A stretch of DNA of 63,911 nucleotides from Alphaproteobacteria bacterium. Its GTDB lineage: Bacteria; Pseudomonadota; Alphaproteobacteria; Rhizobiales; Xanthobacteraceae. The notes beneath the pieces were generated by a model. It saw only the letters and a list, made by a program, of their open reading frames with translations, was not told the origin of the DNA and did not search any database. Location of the stretch: assembly GCA_009781045.1 (NCBI GenBank), contig WQYW01000005.1:1-63911 (forward strand), in the 5' to 3' direction. Numbering within the stretch: position 1 is the first letter of the stretch; each line of letters opens with the position of its first letter. Position numbers and translations under genes: made by a program. Of this stretch, positions 62,962 through 63,911 are shown one piece after another.

Positions 62962-63911
62962 ATGACGTGCGAATCACCAGATGCCCCCGGCGGAGAGGCC
63001 CTCATTGCGCTGATAGAGGCGCTGGAGGCCACGATCGCTGCGCTGGAGGCGCAGGTGGCAGGGCTCCAGGCTCGGGTGGCGATCATTCCGGAACTCGAGG
63101 CCCAGGCGGCGATAATCCCGGCATTGCTGCAGGAGATCGCAGAACTCAGGCGGCGTCTCGGACAGGACAGTTCGAACAGCTCGAAGCCCCCATCCAGTGA
63201 CGGCTTGAAGAAACCGCCAGCGGAGAAGGCGCAGAGGCGGACGAGGAGCCTGCGGGAGAAGAGCGGCCGTCAAACGGCCGGACAGCCGGGGCACAAGGGG
63301 GCGACGCTGAAGCAGACGGACAAGCCGGACGCAGTGATCGACCATTACCCGAAGACTTGCGGTGGTTGTGGCGCGCCGCTGCCAGAAGGCTCGAGCGAAG
63401 GCTATGTCAGGCGGCAGCAGATCGACCTGCCTCCACCACCTCCTCCCGTGGTGACCGAACATCGCGCCCATGGCTGCCGATGCGGGAATTGCGGCACAAA
63501 GACACAAGCGAGTTTCCCTGAGGGCATCAATGCCCCGGTTCAATACGGCCCGCGCATTCGCGCTATCGTGGCCTATTTGCTCAATAAGGAACATTTTCCC
63601 GAGGATCGGTTGGAGCAAGCGATGTCCGTCCTCTTCGGGCTGCAGATTTGTTCCGCCACCATCGCCAGCTTCAGCAGGAGTTGTGCGTCGCGGCTGGAAG
63701 CTTTTGCGAATGCGCTCCGCGATCTTGTCTGTACCGCTCCCGTCAAGCACATGGACGAGACCGGTTTCCGGGTCGGAGCCAGGACCCAGTGGCTGCACGT
63801 GGCCTGCACGACGCTTCTCACCTTTTATCGCGTCTCCAACCGTGGCAGCCTGCTGCAGGGAGTACTGGGGATCATTGTCCACGACCACTGGAAGACGTAC
63901 TACACGATGCC
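62962..63911 (+). CDS. IS66-family transposase (TnpC), cut by the window end
   Basis: The frame from ATG 62962 stays open to the last base (316 codons visible). The N-terminus is a leucine-rich coiled coil with heptads such as A-L-I-E-A-L-E-A (about residues 15-60). The G-Q-D-S-S-N-S-S-K-P-P-S motif (about 72-83) is the hallmark of IS66 transposases. The zinc-finger-like C-G-G-C-G (about 138-142) and C-R-C-G-N-C-G (about 173-179) follow. The first DDE Asp is in H-M-D-E-T-G-F-R (about 258-265), and V-H-D-H-W-K-T-Y-Y (about 306-314) carries the next conserved Asp. It drives DNA transposition of its own element. The gene continues beyond the window. Confidence 0.92.
   Translation, partial: MTCESPDAPGGEALIALIEALEATIAALEAQVAGLQARVAIIPELEAQAAIIPALLQEIAELRRRLGQDSSNSSKPPSSDGLKKPPAEKAQRRTRSLREKSGRQTAGQPGHKGATLKQTDKPDAVIDHYPKTCGGCGAPLPEGSSEGYVRRQQIDLPPPPPPVVTEHRAHGCRCGNCGTKTQASFPEGINAPVQYGPRIRAIVAYLLNKEHFPEDRLEQAMSVLFGLQICSATIASFSRSCASRLEAFANALRDLVCTAPVKHMDETGFRVGARTQWLHVACTTLLTFYRVSNRGSLLQGVLGIIVHDHWKTYYTM
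62962..63911 (+). mobile_element. IS66-family insertion sequence, partial
   Basis: Defined only by the transposase gene; the left terminal repeat lies somewhere before 62962 and the right end is outside the window. Its presence marks this side of the region as open to insertion. Confidence 0.7.

Noticed and set aside
62941..62962. tRNA T-loop-like GGATTCGAACG beside the IS66 transposase (possible att site)
   Set aside because: On the minus strand the TTCGAAT loop is present, but the flanking bases do not form the five-base-pair T stem and no acceptor or anticodon arm can be drawn.

Overview
This window looks like an accessory region from a GC-rich Gram-negative bacterium, most likely an alphaproteobacterium. 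The reasons are the trb gene order (trbB-C-D-E-J-K-L-F-G-I followed by a DUF2274 gene, with the short TrbK variant typical of alphaproteobacterial elements), the GC-rich codon usage, and the signal-peptide and outer-membrane proteins. No rRNA, tRNA or CRISPR array was recognised. Coding density is low: some twenty stretches of 300-1,360 bp carry no supportable gene, and several genes are broken or duplicated, as expected for a mosaic or recently rearranged region.

Layout. (1) 1-5.3 kb: two tandem intact Sel1-repeat genes and a third, opposite-strand, frameshifted one. (2) 5.9-9.4 kb: small orphan genes, a YaiI/YqxD protein and a Cys-rich exported orphan. (3) 10.1-20.8 kb: a P-type conjugation (Mpf) module, traF then trbBCDEJKLFGI-DUF2274, tightly overlapping and apparently intact; no relaxase or coupling protein is in view. 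(4) 21.3-26.6 kb: a conserved-looking hypothetical gene, a zeta-toxin/antitoxin pair, a truncated asparagine-synthetase copy and a broken HipB-like regulator beside a perfect 18-bp palindrome. (5) 27.4-34.7 kb: a surface-sugar acyltransferase and, on the minus strand, a Wzx-like flippase, Wzy-like polymerase and AsnB amidotransferase. The last 721 bp of the AsnB locus are duplicated 5.6 kb away. (6) 35.9-42.9 kb: a minus-strand set of an outer-membrane beta-barrel protein, a secreted caspase-fold protease fused through an Ala-rich repeat to a C-terminal S74-type self-cleaving chaperone domain, and a secreted pseudocaspase with both catalytic residues replaced, fused to Sel1 repeats. A divergent OmpA-family gene follows. 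(7) 43.8-49.9 kb: a second polysaccharide set (nucleotide-sugar dehydrogenase, UDP-glucuronate-4-epimerase-like protein, SDR epimerase, GT4 glycosyltransferase, methyltransferase). (8) 51-60.1 kb: two giant modular exported Sel1 genes, tandem duplicates including their leaders, with frameshifts in their 5' parts, and a decayed trailing module. (9) 61.1-63.9 kb: an exported alpha/beta hydrolase and an IS66 transposase running off the end.

How the parts relate. Regions 5 and 7 together could make and export a uronic-acid-containing (possibly amidated and acetylated) surface polysaccharide. Region 3 is a mating-pore system, and region 4 supplies the addiction genes common on mobile elements. The most unusual part is region 6: an active/inactive secreted caspase pair with a self-processing domain, beside an outer-membrane barrel. 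Sel1 repeats recur in regions 1, 6 and 8, suggesting local expansion of this family.
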